From assembly GCF_002261225.1 (NCBI RefSeq), contig NZ_NEVM01000001.1, positions 310,001-374,000 on the forward strand: 64,000 bases of DNA, in the 5' to 3' direction. Numbering within the stretch: position 1 is the stretch's first letter; each line of letters opens with the position of its first letter. The notes beneath the pieces were generated by a model. The model was given only the letters and a program-made list of their open reading frames with translations. It had not been told where the DNA came from and did not search any database. This document shows positions 24,739-33,438 of the stretch, piece by piece. A program made the translations under genes and the position numbers. This DNA comes from Bordetella genomosp. 10. GTDB lineage: Bacteria > Pseudomonadota > Gammaproteobacteria > Burkholderiales > Burkholderiaceae_B.

Positions 24739-26376
24739 CTACGCCGGTGTTGGCGAAATCCATACGTTCTTCAATGAAGAACGCGCACCGTCCGGATCGA
24801 AGTCCAGTCCATGCACCCTGCGGTTGTAAAGGGTATAGAACGGGGCGTCCATTAGCGGAAGCAGGGGTAGGTCTTGCATGGCCAGGCGTTGAACGTCGCC
24901 GAACAGCTTGATCCGCTTGGCAGGATCAAGCTCACGTTGATAGGCCTCGATGGTACGGTCCATGTCGGCACTAGCGTATCCTGTCGCGGAAATGTAAGGA
25001 ACGCCGCGGGAGACAGCTTTGGACCAGTACAGCCGCGTGAGCCCCATCTCCGGATCGAACAGCGTCGAGAAACCGTTGATGATGATGTCGTAGTCGTAGT
25101 TGGTCCAGATCTTCTTCACGTAGCTGGGCGCTTCGGATGAGACGGGACGGATCTCGATGCCGACCTTGCTGAAATTTTGTCGCAGGTATTCTCCCGCCTG
25201 GACGAAGGCGGGGGCGCTGGGCGATAGATCGAGTTGCAGTGAGAAGCGGATGCCGTTCGACTTGCGAGGGTAGCCGGCCTCGTCTAGAAGTTTCTCGGCC
25301 AGCGCCGGATCATAGGCGTATTCGGGCTTGTCTTTCGTGTAGTAGCGCTTCAGCGATTTTGGAATGGGACCATCCGAGCGCGCGCTCAGTCCATACCAGA
25401 CGGTGTCGATGAGCCCTTGCTTGTCGACCGCGTGTGCAAACGCCTGCCGGACTTTGAGATTGCCAGTGATCGGACGCTTTAGGTTGAACATCAGATAGTA
25501 GATCTGCGCGTTATAGGAGTAGCCGCGTTGATCCAGCACCAGATTCTTGTTCTTGCGCAGGCGTTCGACGTCCGAGAACGGTACCCCTGCGAACGGCAGG
25601 TATAGGATATCCCCCGTCTCCAGGGCAGCTGCGCGGCTAGCCGGGTCGGGAATGTCGCGGAAGATCACCCTATCCAGATAAGGTCTGTCCGGATCCCAGT
25701 AATCGGGATTGCGCTCAAGTTCGACGTACTGGCCTTTTTTCCAGTCCTTGAAGCGGAAGGGACCGGTGCCTATGGGCTTGCCATTGTGTGGATTGGTCCG
25801 CACATCTGTACCTTCGTACAGATGCTGGGGAATAATCTGGGCTTCTACCGCATTCAACGTATTCAGGATCACGGGCGCGGGGCGGGACAAACGCAGAATC
25901 GCGGTGTGCGCGTCGGGCGTTTCGACGTCCCGGACGGCACTGAACGTGATACGCGCACGCGGATGCACTTTCTTCAGCACCTCCAGGATGCTGTAGCGGA
26001 CATCCGCTGAAGTGAAGGGATGACCGTCGTGCCATTTGACCCCTTCGCGCAACTTCAGGGTGATCGCTAACCCATCGGACGACGTATCCCATGACGTCGC
26101 CAATACCGGTTGCGGGTTCTGGTCATCGTCGTAAGTCAGCAGTCCGTCGAATATGTTGGCGGACACCGCGGAGTTGGCGTATTGATTGTTGAAAGTGACA
26201 TTCAGCGTATTAGGCGGGGGAAAGATCGCGGCGATCAACGTGCCGCCGCGCACCGGCTTGGCGTCGGCGCTTGCCGTTTGCGCGAACGACGGCGTATTCG
26301 CTATCAAGGGAGAAAAAATGGCGGCTTGCAGCAGGCGGCGGCGCGAGACGTCGGCTGCATTTTCAGGTTTGGACAT
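24739..26376 (-). CDS. family-5 (DppA/OppA-type) ABC substrate-binding protein
   Basis: The 545-residue periplasmic protein has a twin-arginine-like leader (VSRRRLLQAAIFSPLIA), then family-5 motifs: PVRGGTLIAAIFPPPNTLN, LKLREGVKWHDGHPFTSADV and GTGPFRFKDWKKGQYVELER. Family-5 proteins bind peptides, glutathione, nickel chelates or other large solutes for Dpp/Opp-like importers. It is the last gene of the operon that starts with dppB at 39012, giving that transporter two binding proteins (the other at 27761). The three family-5 proteins in the window share their C-terminal pattern (GARSSLK-W). The ligand is unknown. Confidence 0.93.
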   Translation of the reverse strand: MSKPENAADVSRRRLLQAAIFSPLIANTPSFAQTASADAKPVRGGTLIAAIFPPPNTLNVTFNNQYANSAVSANIFDGLLTYDDDQNPQPVLATSWDTSSDGLAITLKLREGVKWHDGHPFTSADVRYSILEVLKKVHPRARITFSAVRDVETPDAHTAILRLSRPAPVILNTLNAVEAQIIPQHLYEGTDVRTNPHNGKPIGTGPFRFKDWKKGQYVELERNPDYWDPDRPYLDRVIFRDIPDPASRAAALETGDILYLPFAGVPFSDVERLRKNKNLVLDQRGYSYNAQIYYLMFNLKRPITGNLKVRQAFAHAVDKQGLIDTVWYGLSARSDGPIPKSLKRYYTKDKPEYAYDPALAEKLLDEAGYPRKSNGIRFSLQLDLSPSAPAFVQAGEYLRQNFSKVGIEIRPVSSEAPSYVKKIWTNYDYDIIINGFSTLFDPEMGLTRLYWSKAVSRGVPYISATGYASADMDRTIEAYQRELDPAKRIKLFGDVQRLAMQDLPLLPLMDAPFYTLYNRRVHGLDFDPDGARSSLKNVWISPTPA

Positions 26377-26405
26377 GGCGAAGCTCCGTATTGCGGGGAG
26401 AAAAA

Positions 26406-27764
26406 CTAATGAGTAAAGGCGTCGAACAGGTCCGCGACATCCGGCACGTCCTCTACAGCCAACAGGTGGTCTACGAGTTCACGCGCGCGGGCATGCCCGA
26501 TATCCAATCCTTCGACGAGTGCAGCGGCCGCCTTTGCGCGCACGGCGTGCTCATCGATGGATCCGTCCGCGGATGATCCGGGCAGCCGGGACACGGTGAT
26601 TCCAGTGGTTTTACCGTCCGTAAACTGCAGGCGCAGGGTCGCGGGAGCCATCGTGCCCACGCCTTCCTTGCGAACGACGACGCGCTCGATCAAGGGCTGC
26701 AAGGCAGGGTCGAATACCGCCGCTGGGGTAATCTGCGCGACGCCGAAAACGCCGTAATGTAGCGCTGCCGCTACCGCATACTGGGCGCAGAACTGTCCTG
26801 TCACTTCCGCGTTGGCGTCGGTCGAGTAGGGCGCGCCCACGAGTGCATGCATCTCTTCCGTGATTGTGAGCTCGACGCGCACGATGGTCTTGGTGTCCAG
26901 ACAGCCAGGGCCGGCGCGGTTGGCGAGCTGCACGGCAGCCTCGATCGCGGCATGTGCCCGTCCGCAGGCCGGGTAGTGCTTGTACGTGGTCTGCTCCAGC
27001 AGGTAGACGCGACCCAATCCCGCAAGGACCCGCGCTGGATCGTGGCTGCCGTAAAGCGCGAACAGCCCATGTCGACCCTCGAAGGTCTCATGCGGACCTG
27101 TGATTCCGGCCTGGGCGAGCAGCGCGCTCTGAACACCGGCGCGCGCTGCAAAGGCGGACAGGAGCCGCTTGCTCAACGCTCGTTCGATGTGACCTTGCTG
27201 TGTTCCGGCCACTTGGCCAAGTGCGATACCCAGTGCTGCCGCCGTGCCCCTGGCGTCGAGGCCAAGCAGTCTTGCGGCCGCCGCGGCTGCGCCGAATACG
27301 CCATAGACCGACGTGCGGAACCAGCCGCCCGGCGCTTGGCCAGCGTGCGCGAGCCGGTAAGCCAGCTCGGATCCTGCCGCGATCGCCGCCATCAGGGCCG
27401 CACCGCTGGCGTGAACGAGTTCCGCAACCGCGAGGGCCGCGGGGATGACCACGGCATCAATATGGCTGGCATATGGGTTGAGGGAGTCAAAGTCCAACGC
27501 GGCCGCGTAGCTCCCGTTGTGAAACGCCGCGGCAGCGGGCGGAACACGCAAGCCACTGCCGTTCCAAAGCAGGCTCCGAGGCGATCCGCCATCGGCCTCG
27601 GTCAGTGCGGATACTGCGCGCATCCCTTCGGAGCGACGTGCAGCCCAAGCTACGGCGACAGTATCCAGAAGGCTGTAGCGCAGCGATCGCCGCGTCGGCT
27701 CAGGAAGGCTGGCGGGATCGGAGCCGGCCAGCCACGCCACGATTGATGTGAGGTTTCGGTTCAC
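26406..27764 (-). CDS. MmgE/PrpD-family protein
   Basis: The 452-residue protein matches the MmgE/PrpD superfamily along its length: SLLDTVAVAWAARRSEGM, AALDFDSLNPYASHIDAVVI-like region near residue 90, and TTYKHYPACGRAHAAIEAAV near 255. Family members include 2-methylcitrate dehydratase and epimerases of iminodisuccinate or related dicarboxylates. The start is a GTG at 27764 overlapping the stop of the binding-protein gene (GTGA). Position between two family-5 binding proteins argues for a role on the imported compound rather than in propionate metabolism; no prpB or prpC genes are present. Confidence 0.88.
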   Translation of the reverse strand: MNRNLTSIVAWLAGSDPASLPEPTRRSLRYSLLDTVAVAWAARRSEGMRAVSALTEADGGSPRSLLWNGSGLRVPPAAAAFHNGSYAAALDFDSLNPYASHIDAVVIPAALAVAELVHASGAALMAAIAAGSELAYRLAHAGQAPGGWFRTSVYGVFGAAAAAARLLGLDARGTAAALGIALGQVAGTQQGHIERALSKRLLSAFAARAGVQSALLAQAGITGPHETFEGRHGLFALYGSHDPARVLAGLGRVYLLEQTTYKHYPACGRAHAAIEAAVQLANRAGPGCLDTKTIVRVELTITEEMHALVGAPYSTDANAEVTGQFCAQYAVAAALHYGVFGVAQITPAAVFDPALQPLIERVVVRKEGVGTMAPATLRLQFTDGKTTGITVSRLPGSSADGSIDEHAVRAKAAAALVEGLDIGHARARELVDHLLAVEDVPDVADLFDAFTH

Positions 27765-29434
27765 CGCGCTGCCCCCGTCGGCTGTAGCCAGACGTCGGCG
27801 AGCGCCGAGCGTGCCGCGTCCGGTCCCGTCTCTAGTCCGCGGACGCGTTGATTGGAGAAAGTGAAGAACGGCGAGTCCATGATCGGGAGCAACGGCAGAT
27901 CGGCGCCCAACTCGCGCTGGAGCTCACGGAACAGCGCTTGGCGTTTTGCGGGGTCCTGCTCGCTGCGGTAAGCCTTGACGATGCTGTCCGTCCGCGCACT
28001 GGCGTATCCGGACGCGTTGACATAAGGAACTCCGCGCGACGCGCCTTCGGACCAGATGATGCGGGTCAGGCCCAGTTCCGGGTCCAACATGATGGAGTAG
28101 CCTTGGATCAGCATGTTGAAGTCGTACTCCGTATAGATCTTGCGGATGTACGTGGGCCCGTCATAGCGCTCGATGTTCAGCGCGATGCCTACCCGCTTGA
28201 GATCCTGCCTGATCATCTCCGCCGCTTGCACGTAGGCCTCGGTCGACGGAGAAGGCGTAAAGCTGATCTTGAAGCGTTCGCCGCCCGCTTTTCGCGGCAC
28301 GCCGGCCTGGTCCAGCAGCGCCTCGGCCTTTGCTGGATCGTAGGGATAGGTAGGCTTGTCTTCCGTGTAGAACTGCTTGAGCGAGCGTGGGATGACGCCA
28401 TCCTCGCGTTGACTCAAGCCGTACCAGACCGTATCGATCAGGCTTTGGCGATTGATCGCATGCGCGATTGCGCGCCTGACCCTGACATCGGAAATATGCG
28501 GACGGCGCAGATTGAATTCAATAACATAGATCTGTGCGCTGTATTCGTAACCGCGCGATTCGAAGCGCAATTGGGGATTCTTGCGAAGACGTGCCACATC
28601 GGAATAGGGGACACCGGAGTAGGGCAAATAGTGCAGGTCGCCGACTTCAAGCGCTGCCGCCCGGCTCGCGCCGTCGGGGAGCGAGCGGAAGATCACCCGA
28701 TCGAGATAAGGTTTGCTCCCTTCCCAGTAATCAGGATTCCGTTCCAGCTCGATGTATTCTCCCTTCTTCCAATTTTTGAAGCGGAAGGGACCCGTGCCGA
28801 TGGGTCTGAGATTGTAGGGATTGGTCCGGACGTCGGTCCCTTCGTACAGATGCCGCGGGATCAGTTGGCTCTCCGACGGACTCAAGGCGTTCATGATGAC
28901 GGGGGCAGGCCGAGAGAGCCGGAGAATCGCCGTCAAGGCATCCGGGGTCTCGACGCTGGTCACCGGCGCGAAGGTGATACGTCCGCGTGCATGAACCTTT
29001 TTCCACACTTCCAGGACGTTGTAAGCGACGTCGGCCGAGGAGAACGGCGTGCCGTCATGCCACTTCACGCCCGAGCGTAGCCTGAAGGTGATGGCCAACC
29101 CATCCTGCGACACATCCCACGCGGTAGCGAGCACGGCTCGCGGCTTCTGATCCTCGCCATAGCTCAGCAGGCCGTCGAAGATATTGGATGACACCACCGC
29201 GTTGGCGTATTGATTATTCACCGCGACGATCAGCGCCGAAGGTTCCGGATGCACGGCGGCGATCAGCGTGCCGCCGCGCACGGGCTGATCTGCCGCGTCA
29301 TTTTCCGTCGCCGCTGCGGCCAAGCTGGCCAGGCGCGGCGGAAGGCCCGACAACGCACCGGCGACGGTCGTCATGGCAAGGAGACGTCGTCGCAGGGGGG
29401 CTGGCACTGCCGGATTCTTGGGGGTTACAGGCAT
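27761..29434 (-). CDS. family-5 ABC substrate-binding protein
   Basis: The 557-residue protein has a leader (LRRRLLAMTTVAGALSGLPP) and family-5 motifs PVRGGTLIAAVHPEPSALI, FRLRSGVKWHDGTPFSSADV and GTGPFRFKNWKKGEYIELER. ATG 29434 was chosen because the leader begins there; the open frame runs to 29869 through the HD gene and lacks homology. It lies 7 bp after the HD gene and overlaps the PrpD gene, within the dppBCDF-led operon. It is closest in sequence to the binding proteins at 24739 and 46217, so the three are probably duplicates with changed ligand range. Confidence 0.92.
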   Translation of the reverse strand: MPVTPKNPAVPAPLRRRLLAMTTVAGALSGLPPRLASLAAAATENDAADQPVRGGTLIAAVHPEPSALIVAVNNQYANAVVSSNIFDGLLSYGEDQKPRAVLATAWDVSQDGLAITFRLRSGVKWHDGTPFSSADVAYNVLEVWKKVHARGRITFAPVTSVETPDALTAILRLSRPAPVIMNALSPSESQLIPRHLYEGTDVRTNPYNLRPIGTGPFRFKNWKKGEYIELERNPDYWEGSKPYLDRVIFRSLPDGASRAAALEVGDLHYLPYSGVPYSDVARLRKNPQLRFESRGYEYSAQIYVIEFNLRRPHISDVRVRRAIAHAINRQSLIDTVWYGLSQREDGVIPRSLKQFYTEDKPTYPYDPAKAEALLDQAGVPRKAGGERFKISFTPSPSTEAYVQAAEMIRQDLKRVGIALNIERYDGPTYIRKIYTEYDFNMLIQGYSIMLDPELGLTRIIWSEGASRGVPYVNASGYASARTDSIVKAYRSEQDPAKRQALFRELQRELGADLPLLPIMDSPFFTFSNQRVRGLETGPDAARSALADVWLQPTGAAR

Positions 29435-29441
29435 GGTGGAG

Positions 29442-30083
29442 TCAGAGAAATCTGTCGGCGGGATGGGCCTGTCCATGCGGGCCCCATTTCGGTTTGGCGA
29501 AGAGACGCTCCACCATGGGTTTGAAAAAATTGAGCGGCAGGCTTTCATAATCCGGGTCGAAGGAGGCGCCGTCATAGCGGTCGCAGAACTCCGCGACGCT
29601 GTCGAACCACGGATGGTCGCGGTATCTGTCGCGAGCGTTCCGGTCCCGGCCTGTGAAATGAAAGAAGTAATAGCCTTGAAAGATGTTGTGCTTCTCGACG
29701 ATCCAGTGGTTCTGCGGGGAAACGAAAGGCTTGAGCACCGCCGCGGCCAGGTCGGCGTGGTTGAACGAGGCCAGCGTGTCGCCGATATCGTGAAGTAGCG
29801 CACACACCACATACTCTTCGTCGCGGCCATCACGGTACGCCCGGGTGGCTGTCTGCAAAGAGTGCTCATAGCGATCGATGAGAAACCCTTCGGTGTCGCC
29901 CTTGAGCAGTTCCAGATGGGCCAGCACCCGTTCGGGCAAGGCTCGCTTGTAGCCCGCGCGTCTCGCGAGCAGGATGTCGGAATCCGCTTGGTTACGATCC
30001 TTCATATGGCGAAACGAGACCGTTGCGGTCAGTAGGCTTGCGTCGCTCGGAGATGCCTCCGGAGCGGTGGTGTGTTGCGTCAT
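29442..30083 (-). CDS. HD-domain protein, candidate mixed-valent diiron oxygenase (PhnZ/MIOX-like)
   Basis: The 213-residue protein has an HD domain: EHSLQTATRAYRDG with His74, ALLHDIGD with His98-Asp99, then His109 (FNHADL), His132 (EKHNIF) and a later Asp near 171 (RYDGASFD). The order H...HD...H...H...D and the EH-x-LQ-x-A opening resemble PhnZ, TmpB and myo-inositol oxygenase, which are diiron oxygenases, rather than simple phosphohydrolases. The 24-residue spacing of the first His to the HD pair is the same as in PhnZ. No phosphonate genes are nearby. In this operon it may oxidise a fragment of the imported sulfur compound; a phosphohydrolase remains possible. Confidence 0.75.
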   Translation of the reverse strand: MTQHTTAPEASPSDASLLTATVSFRHMKDRNQADSDILLARRAGYKRALPERVLAHLELLKGDTEGFLIDRYEHSLQTATRAYRDGRDEEYVVCALLHDIGDTLASFNHADLAAAVLKPFVSPQNHWIVEKHNIFQGYYFFHFTGRDRNARDRYRDHPWFDSVAEFCDRYDGASFDPDYESLPLNFFKPMVERLFAKPKWGPHGQAHPADRFL

Positions 30084-30101
30084 GATCGGTTCCAGAGGAA
30101 G

Positions 30102-30896
30102 TCAGGCGTTGTAGCCCGGAAAGTCACGATCTGCCTTGCGGCGGAAGGCCGCCCACTCGTGCTTGGCCTTGGGCGACCAATGGCGGTCCGAGTAGATGGT
30201 GCGGCCGCGTTCGATGCTGGCGCGCACCACCTCGGCATCGACGTCGTGTAGCTTCAGGCCGCCGGCCAAGGCGGCCACCTGGATGCCGCAGGCCCGTTCC
30301 GTCCGTGCGATCAACGCGAAGGCTTCGCCGATGCTGCGGCCGGCTGCAAGCGTGCCGTGATTGCGCATGAACAGCACCGAGCCATCGCCCAATTGTTCGG
30401 CCATACGGGTCCATTCCTCGCTGGGCAGGCGCGAGCCGCGGTAGTCGTAGTAGCGCACCCGGTTCAGCAGTAGCATGGCATTCTGTGAAATAGGCAGGAG
30501 TCCGCCCTCCTGCGCGCCCACCGCGGTACCGGCCACTGAATGCAGGTGCATGATGGCCTGGATATCTGGCCGGGCCGTGTAGAGCGCGCCGTGGATTTCA
30601 TCCGCCGCCGGATTCACGCCGTTCGGGCTGGGGCTGAGCTGATTGCCGTCAAGGTCGATCTTGACCAGGCTGGACGCCGTGATTTCCTCGAAGAAATAGC
30701 CGGCGGGATTGACGAGATAGTGATCCGGCTCTCCCGGGACCCGTAGGGAGAAGTGCGTGCCAAGCAGATCGTGCCATCCGTATTGCGCCGCCAGGCGATA
30801 GGCGGCGGCAAGGTCGACACGGGCGTCCCATTCCTGCTGGGAGCAGGATGCGCGCACGGAGGAGGGCGTGGAAGTCGCGGAGGGAAGTGCACTCAT
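30102..30896 (-). CDS. class II aldolase/adducin-family protein
   Basis: The 264-residue protein keeps the zinc ligands His117 and His119 (MHLHSVAG) and His180 (FMRNHGTLAAG), with FFEEITASSLVKIDLDG before them. It is about as similar in layout to the aldolases at 22556 and 47989 as they are to each other. Its ATG overlaps the stop of the upstream FMN monooxygenase gene (ATGA), tying the two enzymes together. It probably acts on the carbonyl product of that monooxygenase, an inference from coupling only. Confidence 0.9.
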   Translation of the reverse strand: MSALPSATSTPSSVRASCSQQEWDARVDLAAAYRLAAQYGWHDLLGTHFSLRVPGEPDHYLVNPAGYFFEEITASSLVKIDLDGNQLSPSPNGVNPAADEIHGALYTARPDIQAIMHLHSVAGTAVGAQEGGLLPISQNAMLLLNRVRYYDYRGSRLPSEEWTRMAEQLGDGSVLFMRNHGTLAAGRSIGEAFALIARTERACGIQVAALAGGLKLHDVDAEVVRASIERGRTIYSDRHWSPKAKHEWAAFRRKADRDFPGYNA

Positions 30897-32245
30897 GGAA
30901 GCTCCTGTTCTAAAGGCTGGGGCAGATTGAGGTTGGCGGGGATGGGAAGGCCAAGGTGGTCACGTAGGGTCTTTCCTCGATAGGCATGCCGGAAACGGCC
31001 GCGCCGCCGCAATTCCGGCACCAACTGGTCCACGACATCGTCGAGCGCGGCGGGCAGCCATGGCAGCATCAGGTTGAACCCGTCGGCGCCGTCACCGTCC
31101 ACCCAGGCTTCCATCTGATCGGCGACCTGGGCCGCCGTGCCGATGGCAAGCAGGTGCCCGCGGGCGCCGACAACCTTCTGGTAGAACTGGCGGACGGTAA
31201 GCCGCTCCTTGACGGCCATGTCGATCAGCAGCTTCTGGCGGCTGGGGAAGTCGGGGGTGAGGGCCAGCTGCGGGAAAGGGCTGTCCGGGCCCAGATGCGA
31301 CACGTCGATGCCGAGATGCCGCTTCAGGACGATCCAACCCACTTCGGGTTCGATCAGGTCCTGCAGTCGCTCGTATTTTTCGCGTGCTTCCGCAGCTGTG
31401 GCGCCGATGAACGTCATGACGCCAGGCATGATCTTCAGGTGCGCCGGATCACGCCCGGTAGCCGCCGCCTGTGCCTTGACGTCGGCGTAGAACGCTCGCG
31501 CGGCTTCCAGGCTGGGCTGTGCGGTGAAGACCACTTCAGCCCGTGTGGCAGCAAAGTGGCGTCCGTCGCTCGACGACCCTGCCTGCACGATGACCGGCTG
31601 GCCCTGCGGCGAGCGCGGGATGTTCAAAGGGCCACGCGTTGTGAAATACGTGCCGCGATGTTCCTGCACATGAAGCTTGTTTGGATCGAAGAACAGGCCA
31701 CTGGCTTTGTCGCGCAGGAACGCGTCTTCCTCCCAGCTGTCCCACAGGGCCTGCACCACGTCGACGAACTCCTGGGCCCGTTCGTATCGCTGGGCATGGC
31801 TTCGCACGGTTTGCTGATTGAAGTTCTGGGCTTCGCGGTCGTTGAAGGACGTTACCACGTTCCAGCCAGACCGGCCGCCACTCAACTGATCCAGGCTGGC
31901 GAACTTGCGGGCTACGTGAAACGGTTCGAAGTAGCTGGTCGACACCGTGCCGACCAGGCCCAGGTGAGACGTACTGGCGGCCAGCGCGGCCAGCAAGGTC
32001 GTGGGCTCCAGGCGGGTGACGCGCGACGTCCGCCCGACCGTTTCGTCGTCCGGATATTGTGCCGCCATCTGGTCACCGAAGAAGATCATGTCCAGCGTGC
32101 CGCGCTCCGCCGTCTGTGCCAGGCTTCGATAGAAAGAGAGCGTGGACCCGCCGTCGGCAGGAACATCCGGGTGCCGCCAGGCGGCGATGTGGTGGCCGAC
32201 ATCCAGGGGAAAGGCGCCGAGATGGATATGCGAACGTTTAGGCAT
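30893..32245 (-). CDS. LLM-class FMN-dependent monooxygenase, NtaA/DszA type
   Basis: The 450-residue protein shows SHIHLGAFPLDVGHHIAAWR, GTVSTSYFEPFHVARKFASL, GGRSGWNVVTSFNDREAQNF and QPVIVQAGSSSDGRHFAATR, the NtaA/SnaA/DszA pattern. It should use free FMNH2 and O2. It lies 10 bp after the DszC-like gene and overlaps the aldolase gene, giving a DszC-like plus DszA-like pair in one operon as in sulfone and thiophene desulfurisation. No dedicated flavin reductase was found in the window. Confidence 0.92.
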   Translation of the reverse strand: MPKRSHIHLGAFPLDVGHHIAAWRHPDVPADGGSTLSFYRSLAQTAERGTLDMIFFGDQMAAQYPDDETVGRTSRVTRLEPTTLLAALAASTSHLGLVGTVSTSYFEPFHVARKFASLDQLSGGRSGWNVVTSFNDREAQNFNQQTVRSHAQRYERAQEFVDVVQALWDSWEEDAFLRDKASGLFFDPNKLHVQEHRGTYFTTRGPLNIPRSPQGQPVIVQAGSSSDGRHFAATRAEVVFTAQPSLEAARAFYADVKAQAAATGRDPAHLKIMPGVMTFIGATAAEAREKYERLQDLIEPEVGWIVLKRHLGIDVSHLGPDSPFPQLALTPDFPSRQKLLIDMAVKERLTVRQFYQKVVGARGHLLAIGTAAQVADQMEAWVDGDGADGFNLMLPWLPAALDDVVDQLVPELRRRGRFRHAYRGKTLRDHLGLPIPANLNLPQPLEQELP

Positions 32246-32255
32246 GTTGATCGCC

Positions 32256-33419
32256 TCAGAGGCGCGCGGTGACGTCGTAGGCCTGGCCCAGATGAAACTT
32301 GCCCACTGTGGCGGCGGTCTTGTCGTAGTTCTCGTGCAGGGTTTGGAATCTCAGGTCACGGATGAACCGCGAGATGTCGCTGTCTGCGTCCAGTGCGCTG
32401 GAACCGGCTACTTGGGCGCCGCGGTCGATGGCGAGCACGGCTGCCGCGATGGCCTGATGCTTGGCGTTCATGGAAAACAGTTCGGCGGCGGCGCTGTCGC
32501 GGGTCCAGAGCCAGGCGGCGCGGTAGGTGAGCCAGCGCGCCGCATCGATGGCGATACGCAATTCGCCGATGCGCAGCTGGGCGTAGCCGTCGCCTGCCGT
32601 GCCGCGGTTGGGCAGATAGGCCGTCAGCAAATCGAACAGGCCTTCCGACGCCCCTATGTACTGGGCCGCGAAGCTTAGGTGGCTCTTTGCCTGCCATCTC
32701 CCCTTGGCCGACTCGCCCAGGGCGCCGAGCTGATTCCGGTCGGGTACGAACACGTCTTTCAGGCGCAGGACCGGGCTGAACGCCCCACGCATGCCGATCG
32801 GATTCCACGAGCCGGGCTCTATGGTCAGCCCTTCCACGCCCTGGGGCAGGGCAAGCATAAGGTGGCCGTCCGGGACGGGAACGTCCTTGGCGACCGCCGC
32901 AAGGGTATGGTAATGAACTGCATCGGCGAGCGTCGCATAGTTCTTGACCCCGTTGACGACCCACCCGCCAGGCACTTTCTCAGCCACCGTTTGCAGGTTG
33001 TACAGGCCGCGCGCCGTCCGGCCGGGTTCGCTGCCGGTGGAGTTGACGAACTTGCCGGCATGCACCACGGGGCCGAGGATACGGTCCACCTGTTCCGCGG
33101 AGCCGATCTGCTCAAGACGATGCGAAGCGTTGTAATGGATATGGATACTCTGTGCGGTCGACGGGCAATAGCGTGCGGTCTGCTCCACGACAAGGAGGGA
33201 CGCCAGCGGGTCGGTGCCGAGCGCACCTCCACCCAAGCCGCCCAAGTCCTCGCTCAGGGATGCGGCGCCGTAGCCAGCGTCGACCAGGTCCTGTAGGTTT
33301 TCCACGGGGCTGGCGGTGCCCACTTCCAAGGCGGCGGCGCGCGGCGCGAAACGGGTCCGGCCAAGTTCGCCGACGGTGTTGTAGATAGCTTGCTGCTTGG
33401 GGGTGTAATCGAAGTTCAT
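32256..33419 (-). CDS. acyl-CoA-dehydrogenase-fold flavin monooxygenase, DszC/SfnB-like
   Basis: The 387-residue protein has the acyl-CoA dehydrogenase fold (NSTGSEPGRTARGLYNLQT, GGWVVNGVKNYATLADAVHY, FAAQYIGASEGLFDLLTAYL). Its C-terminal segment TLHENYDKTAATVGKFHLG resembles the HDP-type motif of DszC and SfnB monooxygenases rather than the catalytic Glu region of true dehydrogenases. DszC-type enzymes add oxygen to sulfur using FMNH2. ATG 33419 marks the start of homology. It sits between the four-rhodanese gene and the DszA-like gene, which strongly favours a sulfur-oxygenation role over fatty-acid oxidation. Confidence 0.85.
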   Translation of the reverse strand: MNFDYTPKQQAIYNTVGELGRTRFAPRAAALEVGTASPVENLQDLVDAGYGAASLSEDLGGLGGGALGTDPLASLLVVEQTARYCPSTAQSIHIHYNASHRLEQIGSAEQVDRILGPVVHAGKFVNSTGSEPGRTARGLYNLQTVAEKVPGGWVVNGVKNYATLADAVHYHTLAAVAKDVPVPDGHLMLALPQGVEGLTIEPGSWNPIGMRGAFSPVLRLKDVFVPDRNQLGALGESAKGRWQAKSHLSFAAQYIGASEGLFDLLTAYLPNRGTAGDGYAQLRIGELRIAIDAARWLTYRAAWLWTRDSAAAELFSMNAKHQAIAAAVLAIDRGAQVAGSSALDADSDISRFIRDLRFQTLHENYDKTAATVGKFHLGQAYDVTARL

Positions 33420-33438
33420 AGCGGAGATGAAAAAAATT

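Noticed and set aside
27761..29869. 702-codon frame joining the family-5 binding protein to an N-terminal extension
   Set aside because: The extension overlaps the HD gene in another frame and has no homology; the signal sequence starts at 29434.
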